Source: Ahrensia sp. (GTDB lineage Bacteria; Pseudomonadota; Alphaproteobacteria; Rhizobiales; Rhizobiaceae). Taken from it: a stretch of 64,000 nucleotides of DNA. The notes beneath the pieces were generated by a model. That model had not been told where the DNA came from. It made no database searches and saw only the letters and a program-made list of their open reading frames with translations. Positions 37,028 to 47,051 of the stretch are shown one piece after another. Each line of letters begins with the position of its first letter. Positions within the stretch are counted from its first letter, which is position 1. The stretch is taken from contig PAKZ01000006.1 of NCBI GenBank assembly GCA_002706335.1, forward strand, positions 124,001 through 188,000, read 5' to 3'. The translations under genes and the position numbers were made by a program.

Positions 37028-38395
37028 ATGAGCCAGTCCAATATCCTCGAACCGGCTCGCGAAACGCCGGTCATCCATCGCACGGATGTGCTCGTCGTCG
37101 GCTCGGGCCCCGGCGGTCTGGCGGCTGCGCTCGCCGCCGCGCGCTGCGGGGTCGAGGTCACATTGCTCGAACGTTTTGGCTGCTTCGGTGGCAACATCAC
37201 CGTGGTCGGCGTCGAGGGATTTGCCTGGTATCGCCACGAGGAAACGGTCGAGGCAGGCGGCATCGGGCGCGAATTCGAGGAACGGGCCAAGGCAATGGAC
37301 GCGGCGACGCCGGAGAGCCAGTCGCTCTCCTACGAACTCGACAGCGAAGGCTTCAAGCTGGTCGCCGATACGCTCGTCGAGGAGGCCGGGATCCATCCCA
37401 TGATGCATCGCCAGTTCGTCGCGCCGATCATGGACGGCGACGCGATCATCGGTGTCATCGTCGAATCCAAGGCCGGCCGCGAAGCGATCCTGGCGAAACG
37501 GGTCATCGACGCGACCGGGGACGCGGACGTAGCGTTGCGCGCGGGAGCGCCGACGATAAAGACACCGGTCGAAGAGATGCAGGCGGCCAGCGTGATGTTC
37601 CATGTCGCCGGTGTGGACAAGGCGGCCTTCATGGCGGGCGTCAAGGCCGATCCGCAGACCTATGGGGACTGGTCAACCGGCGAGTGGCAGGTCGAGACCT
37701 CGGGCAAGGAGGATGCGATGTATTCGCCGTTCCTCGCCAAGCCCTTCGCGCAGGCGATCCGCGACGGTGTGATTCCGGCCCACCTCAACACGATCGGCGG
37801 CACGTGGGGAGCCGTGCATGATCATGGCGAGATGACCTACATGAATCTCGTTCATCTCGCCGGCTGCGACGGCACCGATCCCGACTCGATGACGCGCTTC
37901 GAGATCGAGGGGCGCAAGCAGGCCATGTTCGCGATCGAAGCGCTGCGCCGCTATACGCCTGGCTGCGAGGGGATGCGTCTGCGCAATTTCGGCATGTCCA
38001 TCGGCATTCGCGACACCCGCAAGATCGACGCCGTCTACAACATGACAGAGGCGGATGTGCGCGGCGAGGCGCGGTTCGACGATACGATCGGGACCTATCC
38101 CGAATTCATCGACGGATATGGCGTCCTGATCCTGCCGACGACCGGCCGCTACATGCACATTCCCTACCGCTCTTTGCTGCCAAAAGGCGTGAAGAACCTG
38201 ATCGTGGCGGGACGGGCGACCGGCGGCGACCGGATCGCGCATGCGGCGACGCGCAACATGGCCTGCTGCACCGTTTCGGGGCAGGGCGCCGGGGTTGCCG
38301 CGGCATGGTCGGTGAAGACCGGCAAGGATTTCGCGGAGGTCGATCTCGGCGATGTGCAGAAGACGCTTGAGATGCAGGGCGTTCGGATCGCCTAG
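37028..38395 (+). CDS. FAD-dependent oxidoreductase
   Basis: The 455-residue protein begins with a Rossmann FAD motif (VLVVGSGPGGLAAALAAARCG, Gly25/27/30) ending in the acidic LLER. ERFGCFGGNITVVGVEG follows, placing it in the FAD_oxidored group (PF12831-like) with a Cys near the flavin. The C-terminal second FAD-contact motif is LIVAGRATGGDRIAHAATRNMACCTVSGQGAG. The substrate is unknown. It lies between the SCO1 remnant and pccR on the opposite strand and appears monocistronic. Confidence 0.83.
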   Translation: MSQSNILEPARETPVIHRTDVLVVGSGPGGLAAALAAARCGVEVTLLERFGCFGGNITVVGVEGFAWYRHEETVEAGGIGREFEERAKAMDAATPESQSLSYELDSEGFKLVADTLVEEAGIHPMMHRQFVAPIMDGDAIIGVIVESKAGREAILAKRVIDATGDADVALRAGAPTIKTPVEEMQAASVMFHVAGVDKAAFMAGVKADPQTYGDWSTGEWQVETSGKEDAMYSPFLAKPFAQAIRDGVIPAHLNTIGGTWGAVHDHGEMTYMNLVHLAGCDGTDPDSMTRFEIEGRKQAMFAIEALRRYTPGCEGMRLRNFGMSIGIRDTRKIDAVYNMTEADVRGEARFDDTIGTYPEFIDGYGVLILPTTGRYMHIPYRSLLPKGVKNLIVAGRATGGDRIAHAATRNMACCTVSGQGAGVAAAWSVKTGKDFAEVDLGDVQKTLEMQGVRIA

Positions 38396-38440
38396 TCCCC
38401 GTCGTCGCCGGACTGTTGTTCCGAGGCCGATGGTAAGCGC

Positions 38441-39859
38441 CTAGTCGAACCCGTATGGCACCGTATCGCGCGCCTGCTCGTCCACCGTCAGCTTGTGCTT
38501 GAGCGGCGGCACGGCGCGCTGGTGGCAGGCCTGGCGCTCGCAGATGCGGCAGGAAATGCCGATCGGCTCGAAGGCCTCGTCCTGCACGGTGTCCAGATCG
38601 TCGGCGTAGACCAGTTCCGGCGCATGGCGCACCTCGCATCCGAGGGCCAGCGCATAGCGCTGCACCGGCGCGCGGTAGCCGCCGCCGGGCTTCGTCACCG
38701 TGGTCGCGAGGCACAAATAGCGAATCCCGTCAGGCGTTTCGGCCAGTTGCCTGATGATCCGGTTCGGCGTCTCGAAGGCGGTGTGGACGTTCCAGAGCGG
38801 GCAGGCGGAGCCAAAGCGGGCAAATTGCAGCTTGGTCGCGGAGTGGCGCTTGGTGATGTTGCCGGCCTGGTCGACGCGGGCGAAGAAGAAGGGCACGCCC
38901 TTCAGTCCCGGCCGCTGCAGTGTGGAGAGCCGATGCGCCACCTGCTCGATCGACGCGCCGAAACGCTCGGCCAGCAATTCGAGGTCGTGGCGCAGTTCGC
39001 GCGCCGCCTCCAGAAAAGCGCCATAGGGCAGCACCGCCGCGCCGGCGAAATAGTTGGCAAGGCCGATGCGGCACACGGCCTCGGCGTCCCTGGAGCGGAA
39101 ATCCGCCTTGCGGACGATTTCCCCAATCGCATCGGAATGGGCGGTGAGGGCGAGCTGATGGGCGATCTGGAAGGCATGCGTCGCAGCTGACGAGCGCGGA
39201 TTGAGCGACAGCACGCGCGCATGCCGGTCGTAGCGGCGCAGCGCGCCCGGCCGCGACGCCTCGCCGCCAATGACGACGCGGATGCCGTGCTGCGCCTCGA
39301 TGAAGCCGGCGAGCGCCCGCGTGCGGTCGGCGCGGGAACTGTCGATCTGGCCGGCGAGGTCTTCCGCCGCGCGGTCCAGCCAGTCGATATAGTTGTCCAT
39401 GTAATGGAAGAAATCGCGCACCTCCTCGTAGGGGGTGGGATCGGCCTGCGCGCCGGTGCGTTCCAGCGTGTCGTCCAGTTCCGCCAACCGTTCGCCGGCG
39501 CGGCGGAGCGCCTGGTGCATGGAGAGAAACGCATGCGCCACGGCCGGCGTGTTCTGCACCACCAGCTTCAGATCCTGCGAGGGCGGGGCGTCGCCGGAAA
39601 AGAGCGGGTCGGCCAGTGCTTCCGACAGGTCGGCGAGCAGCCGGTCGTCCTCGTTGCCGGACAGGTCCTTGATGTCGACCGAGAAGACATCCGCCAGCGC
39701 CAGCAGCACCGGCGCGGTGATGTGGCGCTGGTTGTTCTCGAGCTGGTTGAGATAGGATGTCGAAATGCCAAGCTGGGCGGCGAAGGCCTGCTGGGTCAGG
39801 CCGGCCTGGGTGCGGATGGTGCGGATCTTGCGGCCCGCAAAGACTTTTCTGGCGCGCAT
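38441..39859 (-). CDS. pccR: Short-chain acyl-CoA-responsive regulator (PccR/ScfR family)
   Basis: The 472-residue protein has an N-terminal XRE-type HTH (residues ~10-65, LTQQAFAAQLGISTSYLNQLE) and a central IrrE-like region (about 150-260) in which HQLALTAH replaces the zinc-binding HEXXH. A C-terminal DUF2083-type domain has CRICERQACHQRAVPP. This is the layout of PccR, which activates propionyl-CoA carboxylase genes in Rhodobacter. It is divergent from pccB, as expected, with a repeated TTTGCA motif between them. Confidence 0.9.
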   Translation of the reverse strand: MRARKVFAGRKIRTIRTQAGLTQQAFAAQLGISTSYLNQLENNQRHITAPVLLALADVFSVDIKDLSGNEDDRLLADLSEALADPLFSGDAPPSQDLKLVVQNTPAVAHAFLSMHQALRRAGERLAELDDTLERTGAQADPTPYEEVRDFFHYMDNYIDWLDRAAEDLAGQIDSSRADRTRALAGFIEAQHGIRVVIGGEASRPGALRRYDRHARVLSLNPRSSAATHAFQIAHQLALTAHSDAIGEIVRKADFRSRDAEAVCRIGLANYFAGAAVLPYGAFLEAARELRHDLELLAERFGASIEQVAHRLSTLQRPGLKGVPFFFARVDQAGNITKRHSATKLQFARFGSACPLWNVHTAFETPNRIIRQLAETPDGIRYLCLATTVTKPGGGYRAPVQRYALALGCEVRHAPELVYADDLDTVQDEAFEPIGISCRICERQACHQRAVPPLKHKLTVDEQARDTVPYGFD

Positions 39860-39860
39860 G

Positions 39861-39881
39861 TTTGCAATTTCGCAATTTGCA
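39861..39881. promoter_or_regulatory. Candidate PccR operator (repeated TTTGCA)
   Basis: TTTGCA at 39861-39866 recurs at 39876-39881, with TTCGCAA between them, in the 114-bp pccR-pccB spacer. PccR-type regulators are known to bind TTTGC-containing repeats at such promoters; I recall this only in outline. The site abuts the pccR start, which suggests autorepression as well as pccB activation. Confidence 0.55.
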
Positions 39882-39973
39882 GTTTGATTTTTTACTAAAT
39901 CCGCTTGCTTGCTTTTTCAACCCTAGCTGCGCAGGCTTTTCCGGGCTAGGCGATCTCATTCGGAGGACGGTGC

Positions 39974-41506
39974 ATGCAGGAAATTCTCGAACAACTGGAA
40001 GAGCATCGCCGCGAGGCGCGGCTCGGCGGCGGGCAGAAGCGCATCGACGTGCAGCACGCCAAGGGCAAGCTGACGGCGCGCGAGCGGCTCGACGTGCTGC
40101 TCGACGAGGGCTCCTTCGAGGAATACGACACCTACAAGACGCATCGCTGCACCGATTTCGGCATGGCCGACACCCGCCCGCCGGGCGACGGCGTCGTCAC
40201 CGGCTGGGGCACGATCAACGGCCGCCCCTGCTACGTTTTCAGCCAGGATTTCACCGTCTTCGGCGGCTCGCTGTCGGAAACGCATGCCGAGAAGATCTGC
40301 AAGGTGATGGACCTCGCCATGCAGAACGGCGTGCCGATCATCGGCCTCAACGACAGCGGCGGCGCGCGCATCCAGGAGGGTGTCGCCTCGCTCGGCGGCT
40401 ATGCCGAGGTGTTCTGGCGCAATGCGCAGGCGTCGGGCGTCATTCCGCAGATTTCCGTCATCATGGGCCCGTGCGCGGGCGGCGCGGTCTATTCGCCGGC
40501 CATGACCGACTTCATCTTCATGGTGAAGGACACGTCCTACATGTTCGTCACCGGCCCGGACGTCGTGAAGACCGTGACCAACGAGATCGTCACGGCGGAG
40601 GAACTGGGCGGCGCGTCGACGCATTCGCGCAAGTCGTCCGTCGCCGACGGGGCCTACGAGAACGACGTCGAGGCGCTTCTGGAAGTGCGCCGCATGTTCG
40701 ATTTCCTGCCGGCGTCGAACCGCGAGACCGCGCCGGTCATCCCGACCGCCGATCCGGGCGACCGCACCGAAATGGCGCTCGACACGCTGGTCCCGCCAAA
40801 CCCGAACAAGCCGTATGACATGCACGAGGTCGTCGCCAAGGTGGCGGATGAGGGCTCCTTCTTCGAGATCCAGAAGGACCATGCCGGCAACATTCTCTGC
40901 GGTTTCATCCGGCTGAACGGCTCGACCGTCGGTGTCGTCGCCAACCAGCCCATGGTGCTGGCCGGCTGTCTCGATATCGACGCGTCGAAAAAGGCCGGCC
41001 GCTTCGTCCGCTTCTGCGACGCCTTCAACATCCCGATCCTCACCTTCGTCGACGTGCCGGGCTTCCTGCCCGGCGTCGCGCAGGAATATGGCGGCATCAT
41101 CAAGCATGGCGCGAAGCTGCTGTTTGCCTATGCGCAAGCGACCGTGCCGAAGGTCACCGTCATCACCCGCAAGGCCTATGGCGGCGCTTACGACGTCATG
41201 GCCTCCAAGCACATCCGCGCCGACGTCAACTATGCCTGGCCGACTGCGCAGATCGCCGTGATGGGCGCCAAGGGCGCGGCGGAAATCCTCTACCGCTCCG
41301 AGCTCGGCGACCCGGAGAAGATCGCCCAACGCACGAAGGAATATGAGGACCGCTTCGCCAACCCCTTCATCGCGGCCCAGCGCGGCTTCATCGACGAGGT
41401 TATCATGCCGCATTCGACGCGGCGGCGCGTGGCCAAGGCCTTCGAACTGCTGAAAGGCAAGCAGGTCAACGCGCCGGCCAAGAAGCACGACAACATTCCG
41501 TTGTAA
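39974..41506 (+). CDS. pccB: Propionyl-CoA carboxylase beta subunit (carboxyltransferase)
   Basis: The 510-residue protein spans both crotonase-fold halves of acyl-CoA carboxyltransferases: [35 protein letters not shown] (first oxyanion loop) and [16 protein letters not shown]. In the second half it has [24 protein letters not shown] and [10 protein letters not shown]. It transfers carboxyl from biotin to propionyl-CoA. It is divergent from pccR; pccA lies 2.8 kb downstream on the same strand. Confidence 0.96.
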   Translation: MQEILEQLEEHRREARLGGGQKRIDVQHAKGKLTARERLDVLLDEGSFEEYDTYKTHRCTDFGMADTRPPGDGVVTGWGTINGRPCYVFSQDFTVFGGSLSETHAEKICKVMDLAMQNGVPIIGLNDSGGARIQEGVASLGGYAEVFWRNAQASGVIPQISVIMGPCAGGAVYSPAMTDFIFMVKDTSYMFVTGPDVVKTVTNEIVTAEELGGASTHSRKSSVADGAYENDVEALLEVRRMFDFLPASNRETAPVIPTADPGDRTEMALDTLVPPNPNKPYDMHEVVAKVADEGSFFEIQKDHAGNILCGFIRLNGSTVGVVANQPMVLAGCLDIDASKKAGRFVRFCDAFNIPILTFVDVPGFLPGVAQEYGGIIKHGAKLLFAYAQATVPKVTVITRKAYGGAYDVMASKHIRADVNYAWPTAQIAVMGAKGAAEILYRSELGDPEKIAQRTKEYEDRFANPFIAAQRGFIDEVIMPHSTRRRVAKAFELLKGKQVNAPAKKHDNIPL

Positions 41507-41516
41507 GCCGCACGCA

Positions 41517-42074
41517 ATGTCCCTCACCGAAACCTCCAAGTTCCTTTCCTATGTTCTCCGGCATGCGCCGGAGAGCATTGGCGTGAGCATGGACGGCGAG
41601 GGGTGGGTTTCGGTCGACGAGCTGATTGAGAAGGCAAAGGCGGCCGGAAAGCGGATCGACCTCGCCACGTTGCGCGAGGTCGGCGAGACCAGCGACAAGA
41701 AGCGTTTCACGCTCTCGGGTGATGGCGCGCGCATTCGCGCGGCGCAGGGCCACTCGGTCGAGGTCGACACGGTCGGCGAACCGATCGCGCCGCCGGCGGT
41801 GCTCTTTCATGGCACGGCGACGCGCTTCCTGAAGCCGATTCTCGAGCAGGGCCTTAAGCCGATGAACCGGCGGCATGTGCATCTGTCCGCCGACACGGAG
41901 ACCGCGAAAAAGGTCGGCATGCGCTATGGCGTGCCGGTCATTCTGCATGTCGACGCCGCCGCGATGCAGGCCGCGGGCCAGCCTTTCTTTAAGGCCGACA
42001 ACGGCGTGTGGCTGACCGGCCCGGTCGCGCCGGCATACCTGTCGCGCGATGGCGCGCAAGGCAGGGTCGCATGA
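41517..42074 (+). CDS. kptA: RNA 2'-phosphotransferase (KptA/Tpt1)
   Basis: The 185-residue protein matches KptA: SKFLSYVLRHAPESIG at the N-terminus (the R-H of the active site), FHGTATRFLKPILEQGL (H-G-T NAD site) and MNRRHVHLSAD. The family removes 2'-phosphates from RNA using NAD+. In bacteria without tRNA splicing its natural role is unclear. It begins 10 bp after pccB and may be read with it. Confidence 0.93.
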   Translation: MSLTETSKFLSYVLRHAPESIGVSMDGEGWVSVDELIEKAKAAGKRIDLATLREVGETSDKKRFTLSGDGARIRAAQGHSVEVDTVGEPIAPPAVLFHGTATRFLKPILEQGLKPMNRRHVHLSADTETAKKVGMRYGVPVILHVDAAAMQAAGQPFFKADNGVWLTGPVAPAYLSRDGAQGRVA

Positions 42075-42183
42075 CGCTACGGCACGCAAAAATTGCACAA
42101 AATCGTGAGAAGGGTCCCGCAATCGGGCGCGCAAGTCCTATATGTGCTGACGTCAATATATACCTCAGCAAGGACCTCCCATT

Positions 42184-43101
42184 ATGAGTGACGAAAACAA
42201 GTTCCCTCCAGAAAACAATTTCCCCGCCGGCTATGTGCCACCGAAGGTCTGGTCGCAGGACGAGCAGTCCGGAGGCGCGTTCGCGTCGATCAACAAGCCG
42301 ACCGCCGGCGCGCAATTCGAAAAGGAACTGCCGGTCGGCAAGCATCCGCTGCAGCTCTATTCGCTGGCCACGCCGAACGGCGTGAAGGTCAACATCATGC
42401 TTGAGGAGCTTCTGGCCGCTGGCTACGGCGACGCCGAATATGACGCCTGGCTGATCAAGATCAACGAGGGCGACCAGTTCGGTTCCGGCTTCGTCTCGGT
42501 CAATCCGAACTCCAAGATCCCGGCGCTGATGGACCATGCGCCCAAGGGCGGCGGCGAACCGATCCGCGTCTTCGAAAGCGGCTCGATCCTGCTTTATCTC
42601 GCCGACAAGTTCGGCGCTTTCCTGCCGTCCGACATTCGCGGGCGCACCGAGGCGATCAGCTGGCTGATGTGGCAGATGGGCGCCGGCCCGTTCCTCGGCG
42701 GCGGCTTTGGCCATTTCTACGCCTACGCTCCGGTGAAGATCAAATACGCCATCGACCGCTACGCCATGGAGGTTAAGCGCCAGATGGATGTGCTTGACCG
42801 CCGTCTCGCTGACAACGAATACATGGCCGGCAGCGAATATTCGATCGCCGACATGGCGATCTGGCCCTGGTACAGCCGCATCATCGAGGGCGGGGCGTAT
42901 AACGACGCCGACACCTTCCTCGACGGCGCGAGCTACACCAACGTCGCACGCTGGACGAAGCTGGTCGGCGCGCGCCCGGCCGTGCGGCGCGGCCAGATGG
43001 TCAACAAGGCGATGGGCGATCCGGCAATGCAGCTCCGCGAACGCCACGACGCCTCCGACTTCGAGAACCGGACGCAGGACAAGCTGGAGGCCGCCGAGTG
43101 A
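42184..43101 (+). CDS. yghU: Glutathione-dependent disulfide-bond oxidoreductase YghU-like
   Basis: The 305-residue GST-fold protein has the YghU N-terminal extension (PAGYVPPKVW) before the thioredoxin-like domain (LQLYSLATPNGVKVNIMLEEL). VNPNSKIPALMDH, ESGSILLYLADK and a C-terminal helical domain with YSIADMAIWPWY follow. YghU binds two glutathiones and reduces disulfides or organic peroxides. A 109-bp AT-richer gap upstream suggests its own promoter. The repeat-rich region follows. Confidence 0.93.
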   Translation: MSDENKFPPENNFPAGYVPPKVWSQDEQSGGAFASINKPTAGAQFEKELPVGKHPLQLYSLATPNGVKVNIMLEELLAAGYGDAEYDAWLIKINEGDQFGSGFVSVNPNSKIPALMDHAPKGGGEPIRVFESGSILLYLADKFGAFLPSDIRGRTEAISWLMWQMGAGPFLGGGFGHFYAYAPVKIKYAIDRYAMEVKRQMDVLDRRLADNEYMAGSEYSIADMAIWPWYSRIIEGGAYNDADTFLDGASYTNVARWTKLVGARPAVRRGQMVNKAMGDPAMQLRERHDASDFENRTQDKLEAAE

Positions 43102-43139
43102 GGGATTGGGGAGGAGAAGCCTTTACGAGTGCGCTCCCA

Positions 43140-43370
43140 ACCTCCCCCTTGAGGGGAGGACGGCGAGTGGCTTGCCCTCGGGTCTTGCCTTCGGCAAGCC
43201 CAAGGACAGGCTGCGCAAGACAGAGCCGGGTGGGGGTGAAAACCTCCGGCCCCGGCGGTTCTTACCCCCACCCGGATCACCTGCGCCGTCCGCTGCAAGG
43301 CCGCCTTGTCTCTCCCCAGGGTCGATCCACGGGTCTCGACCCGTCCTTCGGACCCCCTCAAGGGGGAGGT
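43140..43370. repeat. 231-bp nested palindromic intergenic element
   Basis: The ends are inverted copies (ACCTCCCCCTTGAGGGG at 43140-43156 and CCCCCTCAAGGGGGAGGT at 43353-43370), each itself a palindrome. Inside lie a perfect 12-bp inverted pair (CCGGGTGGGGGT 43226-43237, ACCCCCACCCGG 43264-43275) and a small CTTGCC-TTC-GGCAAG hairpin. It fills most of the 295-bp gap and resembles rhizobial intergenic mosaic elements. No gene is seen in it. Confidence 0.8.
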
Positions 43371-43396
43371 AAGGCGCTCGAGGGTGGAGCGTCCTG

Positions 43397-43774
43397 ATGC
43401 CTAAACTCCCCGACATGACCAAGCATCGCGGCTTTCCGTCCGGTCTGCCGGGCACCGGCTTTCAGTTCACCATCCGGCGCGCCAATCCGAAGGGCGTGTC
43501 GCCGCTCGTCGAGCGCAAGCGTTTTCCCGACCGGGACAAGCACGAAGCGCTCGCCGATCTCGCCTTCATGCACGCCCTTTGGCACCAGTTCGGCACAGAG
43601 CCCTTCGAGCGCGGCAATCTCGACGCGCGCCGGCTCTCCTTCCTGTTCAACCGCGAGGTCGTGCCGGCCGAAAAGCCTTTCGACCCGGCCTCTTACGAGG
43701 CCTTGCTGCAAATCGACGAAGACGCCGCCCGGGCCAGTTTCCCGGACGCATTTGAGGATGTTCTGGAGGTGTGA
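43397..43774 (+). CDS. Conserved hypothetical protein of the pcc locus
   Basis: This small 125-residue protein is without membrane segments. Notable features are TGFQFTIRRANPKGVSPLVERKRF near the N-terminus and LADLAFMHALWHQFGTEPFERGNL. I recall similar short proteins between pccB and pccA in rhizobia, but no function is known to me. The ATG at 43397 has little ribosome-binding sequence; an alternative Met lies six codons later. Repeat elements flank it on both sides. Confidence 0.6.
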   Translation: MPKLPDMTKHRGFPSGLPGTGFQFTIRRANPKGVSPLVERKRFPDRDKHEALADLAFMHALWHQFGTEPFERGNLDARRLSFLFNREVVPAEKPFDPASYEALLQIDEDAARASFPDAFEDVLEV

Positions 43775-43785
43775 GCGCGGACTGG

Positions 43786-43863
43786 CTCTCCCCCTTGGAG
43801 GGGGAGAAAGCAAAAGCTTGGGCTTGGCCAGGCCAAGTCCTTAGCTTTTGCAAGAGAGGGGGA
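43786..43863. repeat. Palindromic repeat family A, copy 1
   Basis: It has outer arms CTCTCCCCCTTGGAGGGGGAGA, then a nested hairpin built from GCAAAAGCTTGG, CTTGGCC-A-GGCCAAG and TTAGCTTTTGC, ending in GAGAGGGGG. The same layout recurs at 49192-49270 with about four bases in five identical by eye. It provides the ribosome-binding-like G-run for the DUF559 gene that follows. Confidence 0.85.
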
Positions 43864-43868
43864 GCGAT

Positions 43869-44216
43869 GTGGAAGACGAGGCACGAAAGAGGCTCAGGGG
43901 CTTCGCAAGGGAGATGCGCAAGGACCCGACCAACGCAGAATATGTGCTCTGGCAAATGCTTCGGGCCAAGCGGTTGGACGGGATGAAATTCAGGCGGCAG
44001 GAGCCGCTCGGGCCATATATCTGCGATTTCGTTTGCCATCAGCGCAAACTGATCGTGGAGGCGGATGGCTGGCAGCATGAGGGATCGAGGCGCGATGCGG
44101 ATCGCGACCGATATTTTGAGAACGAGGGATACCGGACGATCAGGTTCCCGAACGAGGATATTTTGGAGGACGCCGATGCAGTCGCATTGCGGATCATTGA
44201 AGCGGGGCGGCGCTAA
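43869..44216 (+). CDS. DUF559 endonuclease-like protein, copy 1
   Basis: From GTG at 43869 (after GAGAGGGGGAGC) the protein is 115 residues; a TTG at 43848 inside the repeat is also in frame. It has the DUF559/Vsr-like core: LWQMLRAKRLDGMKFRRQ, YICDFVCHQRKLIVEADG (D and E-x-D catalytic positions of the PD-(D/E)XK fold) and GYRTIRFPN. The family is predicted to cut DNA. The gene is enclosed by palindromic repeats (family A upstream, element C downstream). Confidence 0.8.
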   Translation: MEDEARKRLRGFAREMRKDPTNAEYVLWQMLRAKRLDGMKFRRQEPLGPYICDFVCHQRKLIVEADGWQHEGSRRDADRDRYFENEGYRTIRFPNEDILEDADAVALRIIEAGRR

Positions 44217-44304
44217 CCCCCCTCTCTTGCGATTTCAGATGTTTAGCTCTCGCTTCGCTCGGCTAAGCCATCGAAATCGCTTTCTCCCCCTCGCGGGGGG
44301 AGAC
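44217..44304. repeat. Palindromic element C downstream of DUF559 copy 1
   Basis: CCCCCCTCTC begins and CCCCTCGCGGGGGGAG ends the element. Inside are the inverted pair GCGATTTC/GAAATCGC and an inner TTAGC/GCTAA pair around CTCGCTTCGCTCG. It fills the gap between the DUF559 gene and pccA. Confidence 0.75.
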
Positions 44305-44315
44305 GGAAGGCAATC

Positions 44316-46421
<2,106 letters not shown>

Positions 46422-46434
46422 CAAGCTCCACGCT

Positions 46435-46486
46435 CCACTCTCCCCCCTTGCGGGGGAGATGTCGGCGCAGCCGACAGAGAGGGGGG
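46435..46486. repeat. Palindromic repeat family B, copy 1
   Basis: CCACTCTCCCCCCTTGCGGGGGAGA is followed by the hairpin TGTCGGCGCAGCCGACA and AGAGGGGGG. It is almost identical to 46995-47045 and is inverted relative to 46879-46926. It lies directly upstream of DUF559 copy 2. Confidence 0.9.
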
Positions 46487-46491
46487 ACACG

Positions 46492-46872
46492 ATGCCGAGA
46501 CAGCCTGTTAGTCCGCAACTTCGCGCTAACGCGAAGCGCATGCGCAAGGACATGACGGAGATGGAACGTCGTCTCTGGAATCAAATCCGCGCGCATCGCC
46601 TGATGGGGCTCGGCTTTCGGCGTCAGATGCCTGTCGCGGGTTATATCGCTGATTTCGCCTGCCCACAGCACAGGTTGATCGTCGAACTGGACGGTACGCA
46701 GCACGCGGAAGCAACCGCAATGGTGGCCGACGATAAAAGAACCCGCAAACTTGGCGGGACTGGCTGGACCGTGATCCGGTTCTGGAATCACGAAGTAATG
46801 CATGAACTCGACGCTGTTTGCGACCAAATCGTCGCATTCGTCCGGGAATTGGAGGAAAACGCCAATGGCTGA
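46492..46872 (+). CDS. DUF559 endonuclease-like protein, copy 2
   Basis: The 126-residue protein has the same fold as copy 1: RLWNQIRAHRLMGLGFRRQ, YIADFACPQHRLIVELDGTQH (D and E-x-D positions) and GWTVIRFWN. The reading frame extends 11 codons upstream into repeat B (MSAQPTERGDT), but the ATG at 46492 with the G-run of the repeat before it is the likely start. Copies 1 and 2 differ widely outside the motifs, so this is not a recent duplication. It sits between inverted copies of repeat B. Confidence 0.82.
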   Translation: MPRQPVSPQLRANAKRMRKDMTEMERRLWNQIRAHRLMGLGFRRQMPVAGYIADFACPQHRLIVELDGTQHAEATAMVADDKRTRKLGGTGWTVIRFWNHEVMHELDAVCDQIVAFVRELEENANG

Positions 46873-46878
46873 GCCGTA

Positions 46879-46926
46879 CCCCCCTCTGTCGCTTCGCGAC
46901 ATCTCCCCCGCAAGGGGGGAGAGTGG
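46879..46926. repeat. Palindromic repeat family B, inverted copy
   Basis: Read on the minus strand it is CCACTCTCCCCCCTTGCGGGGGAGA followed by TGTCG-CGAAG-CGACA and GAGGGGGG. The hairpin loop differs from the other two copies, but both sides change together so pairing is kept. It closes an inverted pair around DUF559 copy 2. Confidence 0.9.
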
Positions 46927-46994
46927 AGCCCGGTCGCTGAAGTCTCAACGCATTCTCGAAGTTACCGGATTAGTTTCGATATCGTTGGAGCGCG

Positions 46995-47045
46995 CCACTC
47001 TCCCCCCTTGCGGGGGAGATGTCGGCGCAGCCGACAGAGGGGGGG
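46995..47045. repeat. Palindromic repeat family B, copy 2
   Basis: It is nearly identical over about 50 bp to 46435-46486. It directly precedes the methylmalonyl-CoA mutase gene and donates its G-run as ribosome-binding sequence. Confidence 0.9.
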
Positions 47046-47051
47046 CCTCCC

